Assembly: GCF_040394755.1 (NCBI RefSeq)
Contig: NZ_JBEBRQ010000005.1
DNA from: Castellaniella defragrans_A
Lineage (GTDB): Bacteria; Pseudomonadota; Gammaproteobacteria; Burkholderiales; Burkholderiaceae_B
Direction: 5' to 3' (one strand)
Length of the DNA: 64,000 bases
The translations under genes and the position numbers were made by a program. Shown in pieces: positions 41,866-50,826 of the stretch (positions are counted from its first letter, which is position 1; the number at the start of each line of letters is the position of its first letter). The notes below the pieces were generated by a model, which made no database searches, was not told the origin of the DNA, and was given only the letters and a program-made list of their open reading frames with translations.

Positions 41866-43089
41866 TCAGGGCACCAGGGCGATGCCGACACGGACCGTCG
41901 GGCTGGTTTTTTGCTGATAGTCGAGCAGGGTTTCGCCGTATCCATGGAAGTATTGCGCATACAGGTAGCCGTTCATGCGCAGGAACGTGCGCCGCAGCGG
42001 CCAGGCGGCCTCGAGCTGCACGGTGCCGCGGCCGTTCGCGCCCTGACGGTAGAGGCCGCTCAAGGCCCAGCCGTCATCCTGCGCCCAGCGCAGTCTCCAG
42101 TCGATGTGGCCCAGGTAGTCGGGATAGCGCATTTCGGCGTCGGTCGCGACGTAGTGCTTGAACCGGGGCATGAAGCTCAGGACGCTGCCGCCCTCGAAAC
42201 GGTAGTTCAACGATGGCTGAATGTACAGATCATTGAGCGAGCGCGAGTCCTCGTCGTTCTTGCCGTTGGACTGGTGTTCGAAGCCCGTGTTCAGGCCCAC
42301 CGACCAGTCGCGCGATTGGGATTCCCACAAGGCGTCCCGGTTCCAGAACAGGCTGGGGTTGTAGGTGGTGTCGACGAAGGGGATGGAATCCGAATGCAGA
42401 TCCCAGAGCGCGGTCTGGGTGTAGCCGAAGTACCAGTGGTTCATGAAACCGGCGTCCGCCGGGCTCTCGGGACTGAGCAGCCGGTACTTGAAGCTGATCT
42501 GGAAACGCGCATCCGCGCCGTCGCGGTTGCCGACGACGAAGTAGATCGGCTCGTAGGGCGAGATCGCGTTGCGGAATCTGTCGAACGGCGAGAGATTGCC
42601 CGCCGCCGCTTCGGCCGTGGCGGCGCCGGCGGCGGCCAATTGCCGGGTCTCATCCTGGCCAGGGTGGCCGTTCACCACGTCCAGGGCCAGCGCCGTGTCG
42701 GGCTGGCCTTCGATGCGCAGGCGTTGCAGTCCCGCCGGGATGCCTTCGGGGGCGGTCGCGGCCCAGGTGATTTGCGCGAATGTGTTGGCTGGCAGCACGA
42801 TGGCGTCGGGCGGGCTGGACAGGGTAAAGCGCAGGCTGCGCGAATGGCCCGCCGCGTCCTGCAGGCCGGCTTCGAGCGTGGCCGGAGGCGTGACCGACAG
42901 GGCGCTGCCGGTATTGTTGAAAACCACGCCTTGCAGCTCGATCGCCTGACCGGCCTGGACATTGGGCTGGGCCAGTCGATAGACGATGTCGGCGCGCGCG
43001 GCCGGGAGCAGGGCGAATGCCAGACAGAGTGGCGCCAGGGACTGGCGCAGGAGGCGGAGCGGGAGCTGGAATATAGGCATGGAAATCAT
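41866..43089 (-). CDS. pldA: Outer-membrane phospholipase A (PldA) with N-terminal extension
   Basis: This Ca2+-dependent outer-membrane phospholipase of the OMPLA beta-barrel has catalytic H272 and S274 in GFEHQSNGKNDEDSRSLN. A signal peptide (about 1-33, ending AARA) precedes about 130 residues of beta-rich, non-barrel sequence (IVYRLAQPNVQAGQAIEL...), absent from the 289-residue E. coli enzyme. The barrel begins near SPYEPIYFVVGNRDG. The 407-residue length is, from memory, common among betaproteobacterial homologues. Confidence 0.9.
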   Translation of the reverse strand: MISMPIFQLPLRLLRQSLAPLCLAFALLPAARADIVYRLAQPNVQAGQAIELQGVVFNNTGSALSVTPPATLEAGLQDAAGHSRSLRFTLSSPPDAIVLPANTFAQITWAATAPEGIPAGLQRLRIEGQPDTALALDVVNGHPGQDETRQLAAAGAATAEAAAGNLSPFDRFRNAISPYEPIYFVVGNRDGADARFQISFKYRLLSPESPADAGFMNHWYFGYTQTALWDLHSDSIPFVDTTYNPSLFWNRDALWESQSRDWSVGLNTGFEHQSNGKNDEDSRSLNDLYIQPSLNYRFEGGSVLSFMPRFKHYVATDAEMRYPDYLGHIDWRLRWAQDDGWALSGLYRQGANGRGTVQLEAAWPLRRTFLRMNGYLYAQYFHGYGETLLDYQQKTSPTVRVGIALVP

Positions 43090-43237
43090 GCTGGCGGCGA
43101 AGTGATACAGGATCGAACTTTAGCACTTGCACGCTGTTCGCTGCCTGATTGAGGCAAGCCGGGGGCCAATTCGGCTTGAAGTCCCACTGCCCTCATGTTA
43201 CGTTATTGATTAATGAATATTTTAAAGTTCGGTCATC

Positions 43238-43513
43238 ATGGGTTTTTCCGCGGAAGACATAGTCCCTATCAGTGAGGCGCGTGCCCGTCTGACCGAGTTG
43301 TCCGACGAGGTCGTCGCCGGGGCGGAAAAGATTCTGACCAAGAACGGCGCGGCGCACGTGGCCATCGTCGATGCGCGCAAGCTCGACTATTACCACGCTC
43401 TCGAAGCAGAACATGCGGCCTTGGTGTTGCTGAGCGAGGCGGAGGCCGGTTTGCGTGAGGTCCTGCAAGGCAAGGTCACGCCCGTAGAGGATCTGCTGAA
43501 GGTCTTGCGCTGA
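43238..43513 (+). CDS. Phd/YefM-type antitoxin
   Basis: The 91-residue protein begins with the Phd/YefM DNA-binding pattern DIVPISEARARLTELSDEVVAGAEKILTKNGAAHVAIVDARKL, followed by a helical toxin-neutralising tail. Its TGA overlaps the toxin ATG by one base, the usual arrangement for coupled antitoxin-toxin synthesis. Antitoxin plus toxin normally autorepress the operon. Confidence 0.85.
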   Translation: MGFSAEDIVPISEARARLTELSDEVVAGAEKILTKNGAAHVAIVDARKLDYYHALEAEHAALVLLSEAEAGLREVLQGKVTPVEDLLKVLR

Positions 43514-43917
43514 TGGCGCTGCCTGAAAACGCCACGGTCGAAGTGGCCGCGAATTTTTACGCCGGGCTGGATGCCGCCAATCAATTTTTCATCGGACAGG
43601 ACCCGGATAGCGCACCCAGGCGGTATGCGGACCTGTCGGCCGGCTTGCGGGAGATGATCGAACTGCTGGCATGGTCGCCAGCCAGCGGGCGTCCGGCCAG
43701 GTTCTTTTCAACGAAGTCAGCCCAGGCCCGCATGCGAGTGGAAACCGTCATGGCTTTGGCCCGGCAGGCCGGATTGCCCGGTCTGCGCGAGTACCCGGTG
43801 GGCCGCCATATTGTGCTGTATGCGCATTCGGACACCAGGGTCGTGCTGCTTGCCATGAAGCATCAGCGGCAGCTAGCCTATGCGGTGGCCGACGATGCGG
43901 TCAATGGCCCGCGCTAG
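43513..43917 (+). CDS. RelE/ParE-superfamily toxin
   Basis: The 134-residue protein has the C-terminal ParE/RelE core LPGLREYPVGRHIVLYAHSDTRVVLLAMKHQRQLAY, with strand and Arg/His positions of the family, and a longer N-terminal helical part. The pairing with the upstream Phd-like protein supports a toxin. Whether it acts as an mRNA nuclease or on gyrase cannot be told from sequence. Confidence 0.78.
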   Translation: MALPENATVEVAANFYAGLDAANQFFIGQDPDSAPRRYADLSAGLREMIELLAWSPASGRPARFFSTKSAQARMRVETVMALARQAGLPGLREYPVGRHIVLYAHSDTRVVLLAMKHQRQLAYAVADDAVNGPR

Positions 43918-43983
43918 TTTGAATCGCGCAGGGTCGCTCATGTTTTTTTGCCGTGGGGGTATTTTTCTTATATGGAGGTCGCC

Positions 43984-44661
43984 TCAGAACAGCCACAGCC
44001 GGACATGCACCCAGCCTGCGTTCTGGGCCGCTTCGACCGCCTCGAAGAACGGAATGGACAGGAAGTAAGGCAGTGCGTCGCGGATGGTTTTCCAGACGCC
44101 CGGCAGGTCCACGGTGATTCGTTGCGGCGAGCGCCAGAGGCCCAGGCGCGGGCCGAAACGCGGCACGCGCGTGCAGTAGGCGTCATAGCCGGGGCCAAAG
44201 GCCGTGCGCAGCAGGCGTTCCTCCTCGGCGACGATCCAGCGAAATACCGCGAATGCCGCCAGTGCGAGCGTCAGTCCCACGACCAGGCTGCCAGTCTGCA
44301 GGCCGATTCCCAGGACCGCCAGGATCGAGAACACGTACAGCGGATTGCGGCTCACCGAGTAGGGGCCGTCGGCGATCAGTTCGGCCCCCTTGCGCCCCCC
44401 GAGGTACAGCATGCAGGCGCAGCGGCCGAGCAGGGCCAGAAACATCAATCCCAATCCCAGCCATTCCAGGCCCTCGTTGACCCAGCCGGTTTGCGGCCAG
44501 GCCGAGCCTATCCAAGGGGCTGCGAGGAGCGCGGCTACCCCCAGGGCGGTCAGCGTATGCCGGCGCAGGACCTGAGCCTGCGCCAGACGCGCCCAGACGG
44601 CGTCCAGGCTGGAATTTTCCCGAGCGTCCGGGTTTTCAGAGAGAAGTGCGGGGTTTTGCAT
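43984..44661 (-). CDS. Isoprenylcysteine carboxyl methyltransferase (ICMT)-family membrane protein
   Basis: The 225-residue membrane protein has about five helices and the ICMT/PEMT-like motif GPYSVSRNPLYVFSILAVLGIGLQTGS, then EEERLLRTAFGPGYDAYCTRVPRFGP. Bacterial members methylate small or lipid substrates of unknown identity. I start at MQNPALL (44661), preceded by GGAGGT. It lies after the kinase gene in the same direction with a 52-bp gap. Confidence 0.8.
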   Translation of the reverse strand: MQNPALLSENPDARENSSLDAVWARLAQAQVLRRHTLTALGVAALLAAPWIGSAWPQTGWVNEGLEWLGLGLMFLALLGRCACMLYLGGRKGAELIADGPYSVSRNPLYVFSILAVLGIGLQTGSLVVGLTLALAAFAVFRWIVAEEERLLRTAFGPGYDAYCTRVPRFGPRLGLWRSPQRITVDLPGVWKTIRDALPYFLSIPFFEAVEAAQNAGWVHVRLWLF

Positions 44662-44713
44662 GGGACCTCCGTTCAATAGCGGAAATACCTTAGCGTGGCC
44701 GCCTTCGAAAACC

Positions 44714-46054
44714 CTACGAATTCTGCTGACTATGAGCTGAATGATTGTCCGGGGGGCGTGCTGTGCCGATGGGCAACGCCAGCCGGAATTCCGTCCAGCT
44801 GGACGCTGCGGTGCGCGCGGAGGTGATGGTGAGCTGCCAGCCGTGCAGGTCGCAGACCCTTTGTGCGATCGTCAGGCCGAGGCCACCGGGTTCGACCGCG
44901 TGGCCGGGTTTCAGATCGGCCCGGCCATCGCGCCACTCTTGAAGCCTCGCAAGCTGTTCGGCGGGGATGCCCGGCCCGTCGTCATGGAACCGCAAGGTCG
45001 CTGGTTTCTCCAGGCTGACGGTCAGCGTGGCGGGTGCGGCGTGTTCGATCGCATTGCGCAGCAGATTGCGCAGCACGATGAGCAGGGCGTAGGGATCGAG
45101 CCGGTGGATGTTGCCGGGCGGGATCTGGTTCAGCAGCGTCAAACCACGCGCCTGGGCTCTGGGCCGCATGGCGAACCAGGCTTCGCCCAGGACATCGGCG
45201 AGGTCGACCGGCTGGATGCGGGCGGGATCGGCGCTGTTCATGGCGACGGCGGCCGAGAGGCTGCTGGCGGCCGCATCGACCTGGGCCAGCATGCGTTGCA
45301 ACCTTGCGCGCAGGGGCGAGTCCGGCGCGGCTTCCAGTAGCGCCATCTCGCTATCCGAGCGCAAGGCCGCCAGCGGCGTGCGCAGTTCGTGACTGAGGTT
45401 CGCGGCGAATTGGCGCTCGAACGCCATCGAGCGGTCGACATGGTCCTGGATGCGGTTGAATGCAACGATCAGTTGGGTGGCCTCGTCCCCATGCGGTTCA
45501 GGCGTGGGCGCGCTGCCCTGGCCCCAGGCGGACAGGCGATCGGAGACGGCGCGGATGGGCGCCACGACGCGGCGCGCCAGTTGCCGCGCCAGCAGCCAGG
45601 CGAGCCCGATTGCCGCTGCCGCCCCTGCCGCCAGCATCCCGCCGAATGCCCGGAAGCGGTTCTCGTGAGCGGTGGCATCGTACAGGACGTACAGACGGCC
45701 CTGTGGAACCGCTTCGACCCAGGAATGCCAGGTTCTGCCGTCACGCTGCGTTTCGTGCGCGCCCATATCTCGGGCAAAAAGACCGGCTTCCGGGGCGGGT
45801 TCGCCGGCCCCCCGGACCCAGGCCTGGATCTGCCCGCCGTCGCCCGCCCGGGCCGGGAGGATGGTGGACGGCACGCCGCCGGCAGCCAGATCGTCGCGCA
45901 GGGCCCGGACTTGTCCGGCCAGGACCTCCTCGACCAGGAGGTCTTCCATCCGGGCGAATGCCTCGTAGGCGAACAGGCAGATGACGAGCAGGAACAGGGC
46001 GACCGAACCGGTCATGGCCCAGGTCACGCGATGAGCGAGGGACATGGTGCGCAT
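44714..46054 (-). CDS. Two-component sensor histidine kinase (PmrB/QseC-like)
   Basis: The 446-residue kinase has TM1 at about 12-32, a ~125-residue periplasmic sensor, TM2 near 160-180, a HAMP region, an H-box FAANLSHELRTPLAALRSD, N box LRNLLRNAIEHA, G1 DDGPGIP and G2 GGLGLTIAQ. The start at 46054 has AGGAG upstream. The long upstream open frame is opposite-strand shadow, not coding. It lies 5 bp after its response regulator. Confidence 0.9.
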   Translation of the reverse strand: MRTMSLAHRVTWAMTGSVALFLLVICLFAYEAFARMEDLLVEEVLAGQVRALRDDLAAGGVPSTILPARAGDGGQIQAWVRGAGEPAPEAGLFARDMGAHETQRDGRTWHSWVEAVPQGRLYVLYDATAHENRFRAFGGMLAAGAAAAIGLAWLLARQLARRVVAPIRAVSDRLSAWGQGSAPTPEPHGDEATQLIVAFNRIQDHVDRSMAFERQFAANLSHELRTPLAALRSDSEMALLEAAPDSPLRARLQRMLAQVDAAASSLSAAVAMNSADPARIQPVDLADVLGEAWFAMRPRAQARGLTLLNQIPPGNIHRLDPYALLIVLRNLLRNAIEHAAPATLTVSLEKPATLRFHDDGPGIPAEQLARLQEWRDGRADLKPGHAVEPGGLGLTIAQRVCDLHGWQLTITSARTAASSWTEFRLALPIGTARPPDNHSAHSQQNS

Positions 46055-46059
46055 GGCGG

Positions 46060-46761
46060 TCACTCCTGGTGATGCGCGTTCGCGGATGGCGGCGTCAGCC
46101 GCCATCCTTGCCCGGGGAGAGTGAGGATCCCGGGGCCGCCCGCCTCGCGCAGGCGCAGTCTCAGCAGATGCACCTGATCGTTCAGTGCCCGTCCCGAGGG
46201 AGGCCCGTGCGGCCATAGCGCGTCCTTCAGTTGCGCCTGGGTGGCCGGGCGGTTGCGGGCTTGCAGCAGTTGTTCCAGCAGCAGCGCCGCTTTGCGAGGC
46301 AGCGGCAGGGGTTGCCCGCGGAGCGTGGCCGCATGCGTGTCCGGGTCGTACGAGAGGTCGCCGAATGCCAGCGTCCGCGGCCCTGGGTCGCGACCGCGGC
46401 GCAACAGCACCCGCAGGCGTGCGCAGACCTCGGCCAGCGCGAAAGGCTTGACCAGGTAATCCTCGGCGCCATGTTCGAAGGCGAGCAGCTTGTCCTCCAT
46501 GCGATCCCTTGCGGTCAGGACCAGGACTGGGCACCACAAGCGCCTGTCGTGCCGCATGGCGCGCAACAGATCCATGCCGCCCATTCCCGGCAGGCCCAGA
46601 TCGAGCACCATGGCCTGGAAGTCCGTTGTGCGCAGCAGGGCCATGGCCCCATGACCGTCATAGGCCGCATCCGGCGCGAACCCCTGGCGTTCCAGATAGG
46701 CGTAGAGGTTTTCCGCGATTGTCGGCTCGTCTTCGACGATCAGGATGCGTTCGCCCGTCAT
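46060..46761 (-). CDS. OmpR-family response regulator
   Basis: The 233-residue protein has a receiver (ILIVEDEPTIAENL, Asp in MVLDLGLPGMGG, LTARDR, Lys in YLVKPFAL) and a winged-helix output domain (LPLPRKAALLLEQLLQARNRPATQAQLKDALWP). It is the first gene of the pair with the kinase at 44714. The targets are unknown. Confidence 0.92.
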   Translation of the reverse strand: MTGERILIVEDEPTIAENLYAYLERQGFAPDAAYDGHGAMALLRTTDFQAMVLDLGLPGMGGMDLLRAMRHDRRLWCPVLVLTARDRMEDKLLAFEHGAEDYLVKPFALAEVCARLRVLLRRGRDPGPRTLAFGDLSYDPDTHAATLRGQPLPLPRKAALLLEQLLQARNRPATQAQLKDALWPHGPPSGRALNDQVHLLRLRLREAGGPGILTLPGQGWRLTPPSANAHHQE

Positions 46762-46792
46762 CGTGTGGTATCCGCCGCAGCCGTCCGTGGCC

Positions 46793-48007
46793 TCAGGCCG
46801 TCCGCGAGGACTGTTCCAGCGCCTGCGCCAGGTCCGCCTTGAGGTCCTCGATGTGCTCGACGCCGACCGACATGCGCATGAAGTTCGGCTCGATGCCGGC
46901 GGCACGCATGTCGGCCTCGGTCATCGAGCTGGCCCACATCGAGGCCGTGTGCACCGCGAGGGTCTCGACCCCGCCGAGGCTGACCGCCTGCGTCGCCAGC
47001 CGCAGCGCCGACACGAAGCGCTGGGTGGCGTCGAAGCCGCCGCGCAGGGAATACGCCATCACGGCCCCATAGCCTTTCATCTGGCGTGCCGCCAGCGCAT
47101 GCTGCGGATGGCTGGCCAGGCCCGGGTAGTACACCCGCTCGATCTCGGGTCTGGTTTCGAGCCATTGCGCCAGGGCCAGCGCGTTGGCGTTGATGCGTTC
47201 CATGCGCAGCGGCAGGGTGCGCAGCCCGCGCAGCAGCAGCCAGGCATCCATGGGCGAGAGCACCGCGCCCAGCGTGACGTGCATGGCCCAGATCCGCTCG
47301 GCCAGCGTCTGGTTGCAGCAGATCGCCCCCGCCATCAGGTCGTGGTGGCCGCCCAGGTATTTGGTTGCGCTGTGCACCACGATGTCGATCCCCAGATCGT
47401 GCGGGCGCTGGTTCAGTGGCGAGGCGAAGGTGTTGTCGGCGATCGTCAGGATGCCGCGCTCGCGGGCCAGCGAGGCGACCGCCGCCAGGTCGGTGATCGA
47501 CAGGGAGGGATTGACCGGGGTTTCGAGCATGATCAGCCGGGTGTCCGGACGCAGCGCCGCGCGCAGCCCGTCCAGATCCGTCTGGTCGAAGAAGGAGGCC
47601 TCGACGCCATAGCGCGGCAGCACCTCCGAAAAGAGTTTCGAGGTGCTCATGTAGTGGCGCTGCTGGGCGACGACGTGGTCGCCGGCCTTGAGCAGGGCCA
47701 GGACGGTGGTGCAGATCGCGCCCATGCCCGAGCCGGTCAGCAGGGCAGTTTCGGTGCCTTCGAGTTCGGCGAGGATGGCCTCGACGCGCTTGTGCACGGG
47801 GTTGCCGTGGCGTGTGTAGAAGTTCGCCGGCCGGGGCGTCGTGGAGATTTCCGCGAACTGCTCGGCGGTCTCGGCGCGAAAGGTGGCGCTGTAGTGGATG
47901 GGTGCGACGACCGCGGCATCCGTGGCGAGCGCCCCGTCGCCGTGCAGCACCGTGGTTTCCTGGCGCCATTCGGGATGGTTTGCGGGCTCGCGCTTTGGGG
48001 AATTCAT
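46793..48007 (-). CDS. Cys/Met metabolism PLP-dependent enzyme (cystathionine lyase/synthase or methionine gamma-lyase type)
   Basis: This is a 404-residue fold-type I PLP enzyme. It has YTRHGNPVHKRVEAILAELEG with the neighbouring-subunit Tyr, the cofactor loop GSGMGAI, ADNTFASP, and the PLP Lys in VVHSATKYLGGHHDLMAG. The family splits into gamma-synthases, beta-lyases and gamma-lyases that cannot be told apart here. The start at 48007 is the first residue matching the family; the upstream frame is a shadow of the cls gene. Confidence 0.88.
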   Translation of the reverse strand: MNSPKREPANHPEWRQETTVLHGDGALATDAAVVAPIHYSATFRAETAEQFAEISTTPRPANFYTRHGNPVHKRVEAILAELEGTETALLTGSGMGAICTTVLALLKAGDHVVAQQRHYMSTSKLFSEVLPRYGVEASFFDQTDLDGLRAALRPDTRLIMLETPVNPSLSITDLAAVASLARERGILTIADNTFASPLNQRPHDLGIDIVVHSATKYLGGHHDLMAGAICCNQTLAERIWAMHVTLGAVLSPMDAWLLLRGLRTLPLRMERINANALALAQWLETRPEIERVYYPGLASHPQHALAARQMKGYGAVMAYSLRGGFDATQRFVSALRLATQAVSLGGVETLAVHTASMWASSMTEADMRAAGIEPNFMRMSVGVEHIEDLKADLAQALEQSSRTA

Positions 48008-48066
48008 ATCGGCTTCCTGTCTTTCGGGGATGGGGTAGCGCCCATCATACGCCCGCCGCCGGCGGG

Positions 48067-49518
48067 CTACAGGTAGGGGCTGGCGAGCCAGATGATGCGG
48101 TTGCGCAGCTTTTTGATGAAGGGGATCGCCGCCAGGGATTCGCGCGTGACCGGGTCGGCGTCGGCGATCTCGCGGTCGATGCGCGCCTCGATCTGGCCGG
48201 TCAGGCGCGGATCGTAGATCTCCATGTCGAGCTCGAAGTTCAGGCGCAGGCTGCGAGGGTCCAGATTCGAGGAGCCCACATAGGACCAGCCGCCGTCGAT
48301 GGTCAGGAGCTTGGAGTGATTGAAGTTCGAGCGGCTGCGCCAGATGCGGCATCCGCCCGCGAGCGCCTGGTCGAGTTGGGCCGTCATGGCATAGTTCACC
48401 AGACGCAGGTTGTTGCGTCCCGGAATGACGATGTCGACCTGGATGCCGCGCCGCGCGGCGGTGTTGAGCGCCCCCAGCAGGACCTGGTCGGGCAGGAAAT
48501 AGGGGGACTGGATGCGCACGTGGCGCTGCGCCACGGCCAAGGCCCCCTGCAGCATGTTGTGGGTGGCCGCGATGAAACGGTCGGGCCCCGAGCGCACGCA
48601 GCGGGCCGGCGTGTGCGGCGCGGGTGCCTCGGGGTTGGTCACGCACCACTCGTCGATGGGCAGGCGCTCTGTGGTGGTGAACTCCCAGTCGTTGGCGAAG
48701 ACGACGAACAATTGCGTGGCCAGCGGGCCTTCGATGCGAAAGTGCGTGTCGTGGGAGACGCGGTTGCCGGCGAGCGAGGCCATGAAACCCTCACGGATGT
48801 TCATTCCCCCGGTGAAGCCCAGGTGCCCGTCCACGAACAGGATCTTGCGGTGGCTGCGCAGATTGGCGTAGGGCATGCGCAGGCTCAGGGGGTTGCTCAT
48901 GAACAGTTCGGCGCGGATGCCGCTGCGTTGCAGCAGCCGGACGATCGGCGGGTGTGAATATTTCGAACCGACGGCGTCGATCAGGACCCGGATCCTCACG
49001 CCCCGCTGGCTGGCGGCCTGGAGCGCCTGCGCAAAGCGCAGGCCGATGCGGTCGTGATCAAAGATGTATGTCTGCAGCGCGATGCAGTGCCGGGCGTTCT
49101 CGATGGCCTCGATCATCGCCGGATAGGCCTCGTCGCCGCCGTCCAGCAGCGTGATGTGATTGCCATCGTGCAGGGGAAAGTGGCTGACGCGGTCGCCGAG
49201 TATGAGCAGCGATTCGAATTGCGGGCCAGCAAGTGGGGCCACGCCGGTAAAGGGTTTGGCGTGGTTGACGTAGTCCTTGATGCTGCGGCTGCGCTGGATC
49301 GAGCGCTGGTCGTGGCGGATGCGGTTGATCCCCGCCACCAGATAGAGAAAGGCGCCGACCAGCGGCGACATCAGGATCACCCCGACCCAGGCGATGGCGG
49401 CGCGCACATCGGATTTGTTCATGGCGGCATGGATGGCCGCCGTGGCGCTGATGCCCAGGGAAATCAGCGCGGTGACGTAGGGCCAGTATTCGGTGAAGAA
49501 AGCGGTCAGCGTGTCCAT
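48067..49518 (-). CDS. cls: Cardiolipin synthase (Cls/PLD family)
   Basis: Two N-terminal helices anchor the protein, and two phospholipase D HKD motifs form the active site: HRKILFVDGHLGFTGG and HSKLLTIDGGWSYVGSSN. ClsA-type enzymes condense two phosphatidylglycerols into cardiolipin. The 483-residue length fits ClsA. A small gene follows it upstream on the same strand with an 8-bp gap. Confidence 0.93.
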   Translation of the reverse strand: MDTLTAFFTEYWPYVTALISLGISATAAIHAAMNKSDVRAAIAWVGVILMSPLVGAFLYLVAGINRIRHDQRSIQRSRSIKDYVNHAKPFTGVAPLAGPQFESLLILGDRVSHFPLHDGNHITLLDGGDEAYPAMIEAIENARHCIALQTYIFDHDRIGLRFAQALQAASQRGVRIRVLIDAVGSKYSHPPIVRLLQRSGIRAELFMSNPLSLRMPYANLRSHRKILFVDGHLGFTGGMNIREGFMASLAGNRVSHDTHFRIEGPLATQLFVVFANDWEFTTTERLPIDEWCVTNPEAPAPHTPARCVRSGPDRFIAATHNMLQGALAVAQRHVRIQSPYFLPDQVLLGALNTAARRGIQVDIVIPGRNNLRLVNYAMTAQLDQALAGGCRIWRSRSNFNHSKLLTIDGGWSYVGSSNLDPRSLRLNFELDMEIYDPRLTGQIEARIDREIADADPVTRESLAAIPFIKKLRNRIIWLASPYL

Positions 49519-49526
49519 GGCGGCGT

Positions 49527-49772
49527 TCAGGCGGCATGCGGCGGTGCGGAGTCACCGTCCGGGCGCTCGATCAGGGTGTCGAACCAGGCGGCGTTCGGCG
49601 CGCCCTGGCCCGCGTAGGCCTGGGCGGTCGAATGCGCCCGCCAGACGCCGCCGCCAATACCGGGGACCGGGTGGACCCGATACCAGAACCAGCGGCCGTC
49701 CGCGTCCTGGGCGGCCCAGTTCCAGCCCTCGGGGGCCGTAGACCAGTCGGGCACGGGGGAGGCTTCCGTCAT
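49527..49772 (-). CDS. Small hypothetical protein
   Basis: This 81-residue, Trp-rich protein (WSTAPEGWNWAAQDADGRWFWYRVHP) has no recognised family. It has good coding character and sits 8 bp before cls, so it is probably cotranscribed. I use the ATG at 49772 (MTEASPVPDW). Confidence 0.6.
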   Translation of the reverse strand: MTEASPVPDWSTAPEGWNWAAQDADGRWFWYRVHPVPGIGGGVWRAHSTAQAYAGQGAPNAAWFDTLIERPDGDSAPPHAA

Positions 49773-49830
49773 GGCAATCCTTTGGTGCATCGCAGGCGGC
49801 TCATGGCGAGCCCCGCGTGATTCCCGCAGT

Positions 49831-50259
49831 TTACCCGGCCCTCGCCAGGTTTTGCCGGATCCTGTCGTAACCCAGATTGAACAGAAAACCGTAGGGCAGG
49901 TAGAACAGCACGAAGCCGATGTCCAGGATCAGCGCGTGCCAGACTGAGATATCGAGCCACCAGGCGACGAAAGGAATGGCGATGAGGATCAGGCCGAATT
50001 CGAAACCGACGGTGTGCGCGACCCGTACCCGGTAGCCGCGCTTGAATCCCCAGCGGGCCTGCAGGCGGTCGAAGATCCAGTTGTAGAGCATGTTCCAGAG
50101 TACCGCCATGACGGCGACGACGGCGGTCAGCACGCCCATGTCGAAGACCGATTCACCCGTGATCCAGGCCGCGAGCGGCGCCGAGATGCCGATGGCGAGG
50201 ACCTCAAAGAGCAGGGCGTGAAAAAGTCGTTCCGAGGGGCTGCGTCGATGGATTTGCAT
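49831..50259 (-). CDS. PACE family (AceI-like) efflux transporter
   Basis: The 142-residue protein has four helices arranged as two transmembrane pairs, with the PACE-type repeats RLFHALLFEVLAIGISAPLAAW and RVAHTVGFEFGLILIAIPFVAWWL. PACE proteins export biocides such as chlorhexidine and diamines. The start at 50259 has AGGA 9 bases upstream; ATG 50268 would place AGGA too close. Confidence 0.85.
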   Translation of the reverse strand: MQIHRRSPSERLFHALLFEVLAIGISAPLAAWITGESVFDMGVLTAVVAVMAVLWNMLYNWIFDRLQARWGFKRGYRVRVAHTVGFEFGLILIAIPFVAWWLDISVWHALILDIGFVLFYLPYGFLFNLGYDRIRQNLARAG

Positions 50260-50826
50260 GTAAGGCATTCCTGGGGCGGTGCCGTCACCGCGAGTTCGCG
50301 CATCGAGCGCGGCCGTCCGCGCTTGCAAGGCCGGGGGCGGGCCTTTGTTGCCTGAAACAGGCGCCGAGACGTTCGATGGGACCCGGATCGGTGATTGTCG
50401 GTGTCCGGACCGCTGATATCGGATCGCCCCCGAGAGCCGGAATCATAGCGGATCGCGCCGTATGGAGGAAATGGATCCCCCTGTTCCGTGAAGTATGCAA
50501 TGTTTGATTACATGAATTCAAGAAAAAGATAACAAAAGAAATAATTTTAATTTTATCTAACAATAAAACTGCCAATCCCTCCGTTTTTCTTGATTTGCAG
50601 CAATAACAGATCTTGAGTTCAGTGCGGATTTTGTTAATAATTCATACATAATTAATATATTAATGATAATTAAACCATCGCAGTTTTGATTGTAGGGTTG
50701 CGTTTCAGGTCTTTATGAATCGGCATCCTGGTTGTTTGAGAATCGAAATTCCCGTCCGGTTCGGCGAGCGGAAATCCGGTTTGTTAATGGAATTTCTGTG
50801 GTTCAACAAAAATAGAGGGAATATCA
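50260..50826. other. Non-coding region ahead of the first autotransporter
   Basis: No gene is seen in these 567 bp. The left 200 bp are GC-rich like the flank. From about 50480 to 50760 the sequence becomes strongly AT-rich with A/T runs, typical of a horizontally acquired or H-NS-like silenced promoter region. I could not assign a specific promoter. Confidence 0.5.

Noticed and set aside
39958..43152. 1064-codon plus-strand frame opposite ltaS-like and pldA genes
   Set aside because: Antisense shadow of two genes with clear catalytic motifs; no domain recognised.
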